In this document: positions 13,301 through 26,600 of the stretch, piece after piece | How positions within the stretch are numbered: position 1 is the stretch's first letter | Layout: every line of letters begins with the position of its first letter | Source: Cranoglanis bouderius | Taxonomy: Eukaryota; Chordata; Actinopteri; Siluriformes; Cranoglanididae | DNA length: 64,000 bases | Direction of reading: 5' to 3' | Assembly: GCA_023630585.1 (NCBI GenBank) | Contig: CM042562.1 | Location: forward strand, 3,543,684 to 3,607,683 | Notes under the pieces: generated by a model | Seen by the model: the letters and a program-made list of their open reading frames with translations, nothing else | Databases searched by the model: none | What the model was told of the DNA's origin: nothing | Position numbers and translations under genes: made by a program

Positions 13301-15593
13301 TAAAAGTAATTAAAAAAAAAAAAAAACTCTATGACAACAATAAATAACCAAAATATCAGTGTACAGGTTTGAATAATGAACCTAATATTCAAATAGTTTA
13401 TAAAATGAATCTTTACTGAGACTATTTGTGGAATTATTAATAACTAAACAGATCCCTGACTGCACAAAGTTTGAAAAAATCCTGACACCATAGACAAGAC
13501 AAGGTACAAGACAAGTAGGACATTACCCCAAAGCATATGGTCTCTTTGCACTCTACCAACTACTCTAAAAGGCATCGCAATGCAGATACTGCCAGGTGAC
13601 CTGAAGTTGCAATAATTTAAAGATTTTAACCAAATCACAGATTGCATCATGCTACTACTACTGTAGCTGTATAAATGTATGATGACATATTTGTTGACTT
13701 AAACACATTAAAGACATTCTGTATATAGCATTTCCTGGTTCAGTCCTTGCAAACCTACATACTGTGCACTTGATATTTTTCTCCATTTGAGCAACCAGGT
13801 GTGTAGCAAGTAGTGACATTTTTAAATACTCAGTATTTACTTTATAAATTAACCTCTACAATGCATTACATCTATATTTATCTACTATAACACCAGACAC
13901 TTCAGTTGTTTTAGGGGTCCAAGCACCAGTAGACTATATAAAATTGGCAGACAGGTGCAGGGAAAAAAAAGTTGTTGAAGGAATGTTGATGTGTCAATCT
14001 GTTTGATTGATACTGAACAATGAAATGTTCAGTTGGAGCCAGTTTTATCAAAATGAGCAACTTGTCATATCAGATTTTCACCAACCTTAGTAAAAACAGA
14101 ATGTAATGATTTGCAAATCTCCTAAACCCATAGGTTATTCACAATAGAACATTGAAAAACATATCAAATGTCTCAAAAAGTTGGGACGGGGGCAACAAAA
14201 GGCTGGAAAAGTAAGTGTTACTAAAAAGAAACAGCTGGAGGAACATTTTGCAACTAATTAGGTTAATTGGCAACAGGTCAATAACATGATTGGGTACAAA
14301 AAGAGTATCTTAGAGAGGCAGAGCCTCTCAGAAGTAAACTTACTTTTCCAGCCTTTTGTTGCCCTGTCCCAACTTTTTTGAGATGTGTTGTGGCCATCAA
14401 ATTCAAAATTACCTTATTTGTTTCTTAAAATGGTACATTTCCTCAGTTTAAACATGTGATGTGTTTTCTATGTTCTATTGTGAATAACATATGGGTTTAT
14501 GAGATTTGCAAACCATTGCATTCTGTTTTTATTTATATTTTACACAGAGTCCCAACTTTTTTGGAATTTGGGTTGTATATAGATTGAAGACACGTCATAG
14601 ATTTCATTATTTTTTTTTACAACTAGGAGCACTTTAACATTTAAATAACTCAGCAACCAATTGGTCACTCATATTAACATTTTGCATGCTGCATCTGTGT
14701 ACTAGTCTGTAAGTTCAGTATTAAGGATGATAAGACTGCAACTGGCCAAAAGTCATAATTTATTGGGAACTAATCTAGTCAGGTTATTCCTGCAAAATGT
14801 TCTGTTTATGTACAAAGACTGTAAAGATCACTTTGATCTGAGCAGTCCTGGTAATCAAGCCAGAATGAAATGTAGAAAGGATTTGTGTTATCAATTTTGC
14901 TCCAGTTATTTCTCATATCTGATAAGACCCCTTCGCATGGCTACATGCCTCTGTGAATTGGCTTGCCTTAAAACAGACTCTAGGCAACACTTCACCTGTG
15001 ACAGTGCTGAGTGACCTCAGAGGAAGTGATTTATACTTTGGCAAGTAGTTTTTAGTCTCACTGAGATACACCAAATACTTCTAAACTGCTGAAATATTAG
15101 GGTAAATTTGAGTTCAAATGAGAGGTTTGACCATGCTGTGGTTGAATAATCTTGAATAATGCTTTATTAAATTATGAAAATTGGATTCTCCTCATCTTTT
15201 TGAAATTCTCATTTGATGCACTGTGCTGAATAATATGTGCCTGTGTTCCACAGGTGGAACCAGTTAGATCTAGCTATCGTGCTGCTGTCCATTATGGGGA
15301 TCACTCTGGAGGAGATCGAGGTCAACGCCTCACTCCCCATCAACCCTACCATCATACGAATCATGAGGGTGCTACGCATTGCCCGTGGTGATTACGCATC
15401 CTAGTCTTTTTGTCTCCACTTTGATTTCAATCAGCTCTACTGCCCTGCTGATTTTTTTTTTTTATCTGCTTGGAAAGAGCTTGGTTCTTTTACTTGTACT
15501 CTGTACTGAGTGTTTCAGCATCTGTATGGCTACTGCACATCGTGTAGATAGAGAACAGATGGCTGAAATGAGAAATTCAGTCTACATAGCCTG

Positions 15594-15656
<63 letters not shown>

Positions 15657-17581
15657 ACAGTAAGAATCTGGAGCACTCATCTGTTTTGGCCAGTTGTTCT
15701 GCTTCTAATGAATGAGTTTTTATAGATTATACCATTAACACAGACAACCAAGCAAACACAAACTGTGTGTGTGTTGAGGGGGGCATGTGATTATGTCTTG
15801 GTGGGGACCAAATGTCCGTACAAGGATAAAAATATATGACAGTTATGACATTGTGGGGACAATTGGCTGGTCCCCACATAGATTTTTTCTCCCAAAATTG
15901 CAGCTTATATTTAATAAAGTAAAAGACACAAAATATTTCCTTTTGGTTAATGAGTTTAAGGTTAGGCTTAGGGTTAGGCTTAGGTCTTTTTATCATAGCA
16001 TTAATTAGCTGCATTAATAATTATGTCAATGGAGGTCCTCACAAGTATAGTAAGACAAACTTGTGTGTATGTGTGTGTGTGTGAGAGAGTGAGTGAATCT
16101 GTGAATCTGCCTCTCTATTCTAATTCCTAGAGACGCTCTCTTAATTAAACCACCAGTTGTCCTCAATGCATGCAGCAACAGGGGCAGCTGGCCTTCTGCA
16201 ACCCACTTACAAACGATCATAATCACAAACCTAATATTAATACAAGCTTGCTACCTATTTACATACAATTTAAGTACCACAAAATGACAGGGAAATTCAA
16301 TTCCAAGTGCTGGCCTAAAGAAGCAGTGTGTCTAGAGTATCTTCTTTTTATAGCTCTCTAATCCATTCTTTCTCTTAAGCAGCACATTAATATTCTCACC
16401 TCTCACCTCAGCATCACAGAGTAGCCCATGAAGGAGCTATTAAAGCACAGACTTTTACTTTGACCACTACTCACTGTAACACACATTTTATTTGAGATGT
16501 GATGAAGCCTGTCCTCATCAGACTCCTTTTTTTCTTTTTAGTGTTAAAGCTCTTGAAGATGGCTGTGGGAATGCGAGCTCTGCTGGACACAGTGATCCAG
16601 GCCCTGCCTCAGGTAATACAACCACTCTGTTGTCTGTTCTTCATCTGAGCCCATGTTAGATCATTCATTTTCTCCAAGGCCAGCTTCTGCAGGACCTGCT
16701 TTTTTTTCTGCTGGCCTCATTTCCATAGCCAGTGAAGTAGCGATGCTACATATGGACCGATGGCAAGATAGCAAATACAGCAGGAGGCAAAAGAAAAAAA
16801 ACTCGGCAGCTCAGCATGCTCTCTCTAATGCTGTCGGGTTCTGTGGCTCCCCGACGAAGGCCTTTTGATTTGGGTACATGCTGCACCACAGGATACTGTC
16901 ATAATTTCAATAAATAATGTAGCAATTCTGAATGAGTAATGTGCATAAATAATTGCAAGTACTCTATGTTCTTGTTTGGGTACTTCACGTTGTAAAAATA
17001 GAACTTTACCTGGTAGAACTGAGCTTTGCAGATGATTTATCATTACCTTACATGCCCTCATACTTAGGATATGTCCATTTCTCGCTGTGTGTCTGGAAGC
17101 CAGTGTTTTAAACATCCCCCGTGCCCAGATAGGGACATAAATACAAGTGTTCAGTGATCCATAACCATGTCATCCTCTGAAATGTGCTGTACATGGGAAT
17201 CATGTGCTTCATTAAAGTTGGAAAAAGCCCAGCCATAGACAATGAAAATATATCTTTTTTTTATTATTATTTTTTTTTATAACTCTTGGACTGGAACGAA
17301 GCATTTTCCAGTTTATTCACGCTGTTCATTTTCCTTAAAAGCCAACCTTATGTTGTCCATGTGGTTGTGCATGGTTACTGCTTTGTACGTTTATCCCATG
17401 CAGCCCATTCAGGGAACCTTGTGAACTTTTGAACTTTCAGCTCTAATTACTGGGAATGGGCCTGGAGATTTCTCACTTCATAGCTCTCTTGTTACTTGGC
17501 TCTCAGGAGGTGGTATTCCTGGATCTGTTCTTTCTGTCCTTTTATGCTTCAGAAACATTGATCTGGCTCTTTTCTCAGTCG

Positions 17582-17625
<44 letters not shown>

Positions 17626-20600
17626 AGGTGGGGAATCTGGGTCTTCTCTTCATGCTTCTCTTCTTTATCTTCGCAGCACTGGGAGTAGAGCTGTTTGGTG
17701 ATCTGAGTAAGCACAAACCATCAATAGACCTTAATAGAGTCTAGCACTTACGATAGAGACCTTATGATGCACCATCTGCGTTTTTATTCTGTCAATGATC
17801 TAAATGGCTTACTTGAATCATTTAATTGAATTCATTTAATTTGTCAGTGGTGATATTAGATAGTTCGATGGTTTTCTCACAACTCATTTAAGTGGATTAT
17901 GTTGAAATGTGTGTAGGCCTGTTTTCAAAAGCTCTTACAAATTGTGTGTACGTACAGTATGAATGAGAAATGTCATATTTGGCTTTACTAAAGTGTACAG
18001 TCTTCAAGAAAAAATAATCCTTAAGGGTTCTCATATTCCTAAAGGCATTCTATCTTGAACTGTCTCTGATAGGAAAATCCTTTGTTTTAGTTCTACATAC
18101 TTAAAACTTTTAAGGGTTTCCTTAGAGAGACACTCCAAAGGACCATTTGGGGTTCTAGATTAAATCTTTTTTGAGAGGGTATGCACTAATTTATGGCACT
18201 GAATGTAAATATATTTGTGATCCATGCTGTTTGAATTGTAGTATGTGATGATTTGCACCCCTGTGAGGGCCTTGGGCGCTACGCCACGTTCAAGAACTTT
18301 GGCATGGCCTTTCTGCTGCTGTTCCGTGTGTCCACTGGGGACAACTGGAACGGCATTATGAAGGTACATTTATTATGTCTGATTCACCATTTTGTACATC
18401 ATCTGAACTTTAGTTGAGGTTCACAGTCATTTTCACATGCTCTTTATGTGCCTCACTGGGGAGCCATAAAAGTCATTGTTGTCTTCACTGAGGCCCTGAT
18501 TTACTAAGATCCCCAATAAAGAAATTTTATCTCACTGGTGTGCTCTGATAAATTGCATGTAGAATCACTGGGCGATTTAAGAAAATAACAACTATCTAAA
18601 TGATGTCACATTCAGTTAAAGCTGAAGAAAATAACATTTAAATATGTTTTTTTGTGGGTGATGATTGTTCTTGGTGGCCAAGAACGATTTCCCAGAAGAG
18701 TAAATCTTGACACATAAATGGAAAATCACACATCAAGTATAATAGTGAATTAGAGATGGTGAAACATCAAAAAGTGTCCAAAAATAATGCAATGAATGCA
18801 ATATAAAAACTTACAGACATACTGTATGCCTGCAGTGTTGAATGCAATTGAAATAAGTGTGCATTCTGTTATATAATGTGTAACATATAGGTAAATTAAA
18901 ACTTTTCACAGACATTTTGAATGCTGTTGTCATCAGAGTTGTGAATGTGTCGAGAATATTAAATGTAAAACCAACTTTATGCCAGGAATGCTAATCCTAC
19001 TTTGTGGAGCTTTCCCACTATTTTGAACTCTTAACTTTTCTCATTCTTCTCATTACTGAGACTAAATATGGTTTTAGTTTTTATTTGAAATGGGCTTGCA
19101 CAAATTTAATTCCTGCCCTTAGATTTATTTCCTTAGGTTCAATCCCATATTTATTAAGGCAAAATTGCCAAAAGGATCACGATGGGCCATTTTACACATT
19201 TAAAAGACAGAAAACTTTTTAGTAAATCAGCTTAGATTTACTTATGCTGGTGTAGTCAAGTTTTCATGCAAACTTATGAGTCTGTGTGTACATTCCAGGA
19301 CACACTGCGAGACTGCGCTCATGACAATGGAACATGCTACAACACAGTAGTGTCTCCCATCTACTTTGTGTCCTTTGTGCTGACGGCTCAGTTTGTGTTG
19401 GTCAACGTTGTAATTGCCGTCCTCATGAAGCACCTGGAAGAGAGCAACAAAGAGGCTAAGGAGGAGGCGGAGCTAGAGGCGGAAATGGAGCTGGAGGCAG
19501 TAGGTGGAGATGGGGGGATGACTGGGGTACACATTTCCCCTATGGCCCTGCGAGACATAGCTGGGCCTGCAGGGTCTCGCTGGATCTCCAGAGACTCACA
19601 GGACAGAGGGTATCCCCCAGACAGCCCATCAGCAGCCATACGCAGAGACTCAACAGCACCCAAGACAGAACAGCCTCAAGGTCTGGAGCCTCCGTTACAG
19701 GTGAGTGAAACTAATACTATATTATGTGTTGGTGGATTTGTATCACTCTGTAGGCAGCACACTGACATTAACATGATTTGGCAGATACTAAGGGAGCTTT
19801 GCTTGCTCAGTATGGGCTAGCAGCTGTGCATGTTTGCACAGGGCCATTACCCAGTCAGACCCAACCCGTGAATCACATGGCACATAGAGCAGAGTCCAGT
19901 ATGCTGAAAAACCTTGGCCAGTTTTTGAATGCTGAGCTGAGCATCAAGCAGGGCACCATGTGAGATGTGACAGCTATAGAGAATGAGCAAGCTGACCATT
20001 GACTCTCATCATCTGTCTGGTGTATACCACAGTGCCAGCCAAAGAAGGAGACAGCAGCTCTCTCCCCATGTGCTAAGCCGTGCTTAAGAGGCATAAACTC
20101 ATTGTCCTTTGTTAGTACCGTTAATGACAATGTATATGAGATTGTACAACAGTGTTGAAATTACAGAAACCATTTAAAGGCACATAGGAGGATGATGGAG
20201 CTCCCTTTTTCATTCATTCATTTTTATGCATGGACATGAATAACTGTTACTAAGAATGAACTCAACTTTGGAACAAACTTTTCAGTAGGATTTATGCCAC
20301 TGTATAAGAATATAATGACTTTAGAGTATGGAATTGTAAAAGTGAAATAAATAAGCCATACAATTTGTTTAGGAAGATATTTAACCAAATTTGTGTTAAT
20401 AATTTATTGAAAAGTTTCAACATTGTGCTGTAGTACTTCTTTTATCTTTTCATAACTGCAAAATCATTAATACACCATTTCACACTTTAATTTTTATGTT
20501 GCATGATATCCTGCCACTCCTTTTTCTTTTGAAATTTGCCGATCAGCTGCAGTTCTTGGTTTCTTGCTGTCATTTAGAGATGGCCCTGCTGTTTCCCTTT

Positions 20601-23600
20601 TTTAAATGCAAAGCAGCCAGAGGTCATTCTGGTGCCATGGGAAAGCACTGATACATCAGCTTGTTTTTGTTGTGCCTGGCTATTTCTAGAATGCCATGTT
20701 TTTAGTAAATGGTGACCTTCATATCATCATTTTTCTATCCCTCATCTAATGTTAAGTTAACTCAGTGTAGCACTCTCCTGCTGAGGTCTGTTTGGTTTGC
20801 ATGCAGCCGTGGACAGACTCAGTAGAGTTATTGTGCCCCCCAGTGGAGATATTTGGTAGTGCAGAATAAATGGATATAGCTAGGCTCAGGAGGGGTGAAC
20901 ACAAGAAACAATCTGTCTTTACTGCTTGAATTAATTAACACACTCGAGGTAAGGGCCCACTTTATATTAAGTGTTTTCAAGTACTATGTACGTTTTAATT
21001 AAGGGTTTATGTGAAGTGTGATTTGTATGTACGTACAAATTGTTACAGATTAACTTTCAGTGTTAGATTTACATAGTTATCAAGAAACGGGTCGGTAATT
21101 ACATATGTATAATTACATATGCTCATATTCACTCCAACAGGAAGAGTATACTATATTTAAATGTATAAAATATTGAACGTAATTTTATATTATCAGTATC
21201 CACAATCATTTATAAAACCTTTATTACAGTGTTAATATGGACCTTTAGGGCATGTTCTAAACATTTATAATATATTTTTTAGGCCTTGAACTTATTACCT
21301 AAAATATTAGTTGATAAAGACAGGAAAATAGTGTGGTGTATATATAATATAAACACTTATAGTTTATATACTAAGATTAATGGGTTATTTAATAATATGA
21401 ATTAGGCATCATTAGTGCTTGTCTACATAGACAAGAATAATCCTAATCCAGTAATAAAGGCTTAGCTAATATATACCAATATTACACAATAGGCCTCATT
21501 TATCAATCTTTAATGAAGTTGTATGTAAATGTTTTCATATTCTAAAAAAAACAAACAGAAAATTCACTCCAGATTTACAAAAGTTTCCGTAATTTAGATC
21601 TTCTTCATCCTCACAGGTGTTAATGAATGACAATCACCCATAAATGACCAAGTGTGTTCACAGCACAGCCATTTTGCGTTTAGTGACATTTAGTGATAAA
21701 CTCACAATCTCCTCTTTTGTTCCATTCATTTATTTTACAAATTAATAGAGAGGTGGATTTTGTCGGCTAATATTTGAAATGTCACTGGGAGTCACATTCA
21801 GACAAGCCACGTTTAAACGTTTTTTACGTATGTGCTATATTAGTCTTCTTCGTTATCCTGACACGCTGCACCAGTGTAGTTCAGGAAAATGGACAAAATT
21901 CCCCGTCCAGCTACCTCTGGTAAACAAACTAGCATTTTGTCTCAAATTAAATACCTACGTATATACTATTCTAGAACGTTACTGAGTATTGACCCTAACC
22001 AGTTTTAGTATTTTCTAGATTAATAAATACTTTTGAATGTAAGGTGAGACGTTTTTGTTTTCGTTTTTTGAGATGCAGCCCAGCAACAATCATGATGACA
22101 GCAGAAATCTGTGCTCTGACGTACCATCTTGTGGACGTCGCTTTTAATATTCCTTATGTACATAAGATACACAGCGAGCGTGTGAATAATGCCACTCACG
22201 TTGCTGCTACTTCTGCATGCCCATGCAAAATCATGTGTCAAATATAAACCAGGCTGCTTCGTGTCAGGCCGAATAACACAGACCCTGGATGTTACTGGCA
22301 TAATAAAATGTTCAAATGTTACAGAGGGTGGTCAAGGCTTGGGGTAGCTGAAAATTCATAATGTCCATTTTTTGTTTGCCGAAAATGTTTGGGAACCCCT
22401 GGACTACAGTGAAATATAGATGGAGTATGGTTTCTAACACCAGCAAGCTGACTACTGTGTTTGGAGTACTGTAAATGTTATGGGAAGTTTTGCACATTAC
22501 CAGTGTATACTTTACCCTAGTACTATAATTACATTACATAATTTGCTTTGTTAGTGTGAATGTGAGACTCAAATTTGAGGAAATTACTTATAAATTAATG
22601 CAGGTCTTACAATTAACAATTTGTGCATACATAATCATTAAACTGTACTAAAACCTGTAGATATTAAGTATTTAATCACACAAAATAAGGTAAGTAGGTA
22701 GTCATCATTATAGTATACTGAAGGTCTTAATTACTGTATTCTGCATTCTTGGTTCTCTTTACATATACAGTATCTCACAAAAGTGAGTACACCCCTCACA
22801 TTTTTGTAAATATTTTATTATATCATTTCATGGGACAACACTGAAGAAATGACACTTTGCTACAATATAAAGTAGTGAGTGTACAGCTTGTATAACAGTG
22901 TAAATTTGCTGTCCCCTCAAAATAACTCAACACACAGCCATTAATGTCTAAACCGCTGGCAACAAAAGTGAGTACACCCCTAAGTGAAAATCTCCAAATT
23001 GGGCCCAATTAGCCATTTTCCCTCCCCGGTGTCATGTGACTTGTTAGTGTTACAAGGTCTCAGGTGTGAATGGGGAGCAGGTGTGTTAAGTTTGGTGTTA
23101 TCGCTCTCACACTCTCTCATACTGGTCACTGGAAGTTCAACATGGCACCTCATGGCAAAGAACTCTCTGAGGACCTGAAAAAAAGAATTGTTGCTCTACA
23201 TAAAGATGGCCTAGGCTATAAGAAGATTGCCAACACCCTGAAACTGAGCTGCAGCACGGTGGCCAAGACCATACAGCGGTTTAACAGGACAGGTTCCACT
23301 CAGAACAGGCCTCGCCATGGTCGACCAAAGAAGTTGAGTGCACGTGCTCAGCATCATATCCAGAGGTTGGCTTTGCAGAATAGACGTATGAGTGCTGCCA
23401 GCAGTGCTGCAGAGGTTGAACTACTGGAACCATGTCCTGTGGTCTGATGAGACCAAGATAAACTTATTTGGTTCAGATGGTGTCAAGCGTGTGTGGCGGC
23501 AACCAGGTGAGGAGTACAAAGACAGGTGTGTCTTGCCTACAGTCAAGCATGGTGGTGGGAGTGTCATGGTCTGGGGCTGCATGAGTGCTGCCAGCACTGG

Positions 23601-26600
23601 GGAGTGTACTGTGACATACTGAAGCAGAGCATGATCCCCTCCCTTTGGAAACTGGGACGCAGGGCGGTATTCCAACATGATAACGACCCCAAACACACCT
23701 CCAAGACGACCACTGCCTTGCTAAAGAAGCTGAGGGTAAAGGTGATGGACTGGCCAAGCATGTCTCCAGAACTAAACCCTATTGAGCATCTGTGGGGCAT
23801 CCTCAAATGGAAGGTGGAGGAGCGCAAGGTCTCTAACATCCACCAGCTCTGTGATGTCGTCATGGAGGTGTGGAAGAGGACTCCAGTGGCAACTTGTGAA
23901 GCTCTGTTGAACTCCATGCCCAACAGGGTTAAGGCAGTGCTGGAAAATAATGGTGGCCACACAAAAATATTGACACTTTGGGCCCAATTTGGACATTTTC
24001 ACTTAGGGGTGTACTCACTTTTGTTGTCAGCGGTTTAGACATTAATGGCTGTGTGTTGAGTTATTTTGAGGGGACAGCAAATTTACACTGTTATACAAGC
24101 TGTACACTCACTACTTTACATTGTAGCAAAGTGTCATTTCTTCAGTGTTGTCCCATGAAAAGATATAATAAAATATTTACAAAAATGTGAGGGGTGCACT
24201 CACTTTTGTGAGGTACTGTATGTCTAATCTCCATGTGGCCTCTTGAACTGTTGTCTATGAACTTCTCTCCTTCCTTGCTTCTACTGTCTGTGCACTGTTG
24301 CTTTCACACTACCTCTCCTTTCCTCTGCCTGTGTCTGTGTCTCTGTCTGCTCTCTCTCTTTCTCTCTTTCTCTGCTTTTTTTTTTGTCTGCAAATGGCTG
24401 GGTCTGTAGCGGAGGCCCATGTTTGACTCGGTATCCCTGGTGATCCAGGGCTCACTGGAAGGAGAGCTCAGCCTCATGGACAACCTTTCTGGCTCCATCT
24501 GCCACTACTACGCTCTGCCCCCTCTCCCCAGCAAGTACTGCAATGAGAAACAGGTCAATGGCTCCCTGTGCACCCTGCTGCCTAACACCATGCTTTCTCT
24601 CTCTCTCTTTGGCCTTTCTGTCTTTCTCTGTGAACACTGGGGTTTGTGCTCACTAAGTAATTATAAAAAATCTGCTCTCAGATAACTCAGTTTCTTTTTT
24701 TTAATGAATACAATATCAAAATATTGACTTTGAGAATTTTAATTTAATTTAACACTTCTGTAAGTTTGTTTAGCTAAAACTTTACTGCCTGAGCCTGGAT
24801 GTCATAAAGTGACGATCAGTGAACTGGATTGCTGTAGAAATATGCACATTTTTTTGCAGAACCCTCTGTTAGCTTTGCAAAAAATTTTGTTAAGTTTGCA
24901 GAATGTGTCATCTTAAAAGCTTTTTGATATAATTGCAGATTATTTAATGTCTTTAGATTGCATCTTCTGCAATTTGTTTCAGTAACTCAGCTAAAACTAT
25001 CTGTGCCAGTCAAGCAATGAATCTGCCTGACACAGCATTTCAACATTCTGGAAACCTGAGATGGGTGAAAATGCCAATAACAGAAATCCTGCTTTACATA
25101 AATAGACATGTGAAGTATTGTTTTTATATATTATAATAATTTTTTGTTATATAAAATAGCAAATGTTGAACAACTGAAAATGGATCATTAGAAAAGGTTT
25201 CTTTATTCTGGCACAAGACATTCCTGTGTGAGTGTGTGACGATGTGTATCTCTAATTGCCTGTGGCCAGATGGGCTCTGTTCTCACCCTGGCCTCATCTC
25301 TTCCTCTTTAGATCCCCCTAGCTGAGATGGAAGCTCTGTCTCTGACATCGGAGAAATCCTGGTCCTTAGCACTGACGGATGACTCTGTCCCTGATGATTT
25401 TAATCCCCCCTTACTAACCAGTCTGGAGTGCAATGTACTTAACAGTAGAGCAACGTTCATTCATGTTTGCGGGTTCTAGGTCTTTCCTTATAGAGCTTCC
25501 AGTAATTTACCTCCTCTGTCATAAATGTTTTATACAGTAGCATTATACAGTGAGTATTCAGACACTATTTTTTTGTTCTAAATATACTTCCAGTGCATAT
25601 ATACCCTTCTTATATTTACACACATAATGTCTTGTGGCTTTGTACTTATAAATATGAACAAAAAAGTATGCATTCATAATCATAAAAATATGTTTAAAAA
25701 AATTAAGATATTCGAACACCACAAATTAACAACGTTAGTACTTTGCTACAAAGCTGTTGTTTGTAATTACAGCTTTGAGACATCTATGGTAGGAAGTAAT
25801 TCGCTTTTTGCAGCATTGTGGTTCAATTTTGACCCATTTCTCTTGGCAAATCATCATAATTCCCCAAGGTTACAAGGTTATTTCGGCTGTATTTTGGGGG
25901 TCGTTGTCTTTTTGAAATGTCCATCTTCTCCCCAGATTCAGTTCCTTAGCAGAAGATTAAATTGTCCTCTAATATGTGCCATGGTGTATTGCTCCATTCA
26001 TGTTCCCTTCAGTGCTGCAGTACTGTTAGCAGAGAAACAGCCCCATATCATGATGCTCCCACATCTGTACTTCACTCTGTGTATGGTGTTCTTGGGAACA
26101 TATACTGTACGTGCAACCCTTTTTTCTTCAAACATGAAGAGTTAGATGCTTTGAGATGTACATTTCTGTGCTTTTTTTTTTTTCTTTTTTTCCCCCTTTT
26201 TTTATTTAGCAAAGATTTGTGTGGGGTGTAGGAATGGAGATAAATGTGTTTATCCATTGTTTCTTAATCTCAATGTACAGTGGTGCTTGAAAGTTTGTGA
26301 AACCTTTAGAATTTTCTGTACATCTACATAAATATGACCTAAAACATCAGCAGATTTTCACCTTTTTTCAAAAGTCCTAAAAGTAGACAAAGAGAACCCA
26401 GTTAAACAAATGAGACAAAAATATTACACTTGGTCATTTATTTATTAAGGAAATTGGTCCAATATTACATATGTATGTGAACCTCTAGAATTAGCAGTTA
26501 ATTTGAAGGTGTAATTAGAGTCAGGCATTTTCAGTCAATGGGATGACAATCAGGTGTGAGTGAGCGACCTGTTTTATTTAAAGAACAGGGATCTATCAAA

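Noticed and set aside
15600..15660. CRISPR-like tandem array
   Set aside because: Dinucleotide microsatellite without spacers. No CRISPR or prokaryotic feature exists in the window.
23526..24038. Functional transposase from the 170-codon frame
   Set aside because: It holds only the last two catalytic residues. The DNA-binding domain and first Asp are in other frames.
25627..26145. 172-codon + strand frame
   Set aside because: The opposite strand carries Tc1 transposase blocks; this frame is their shadow.
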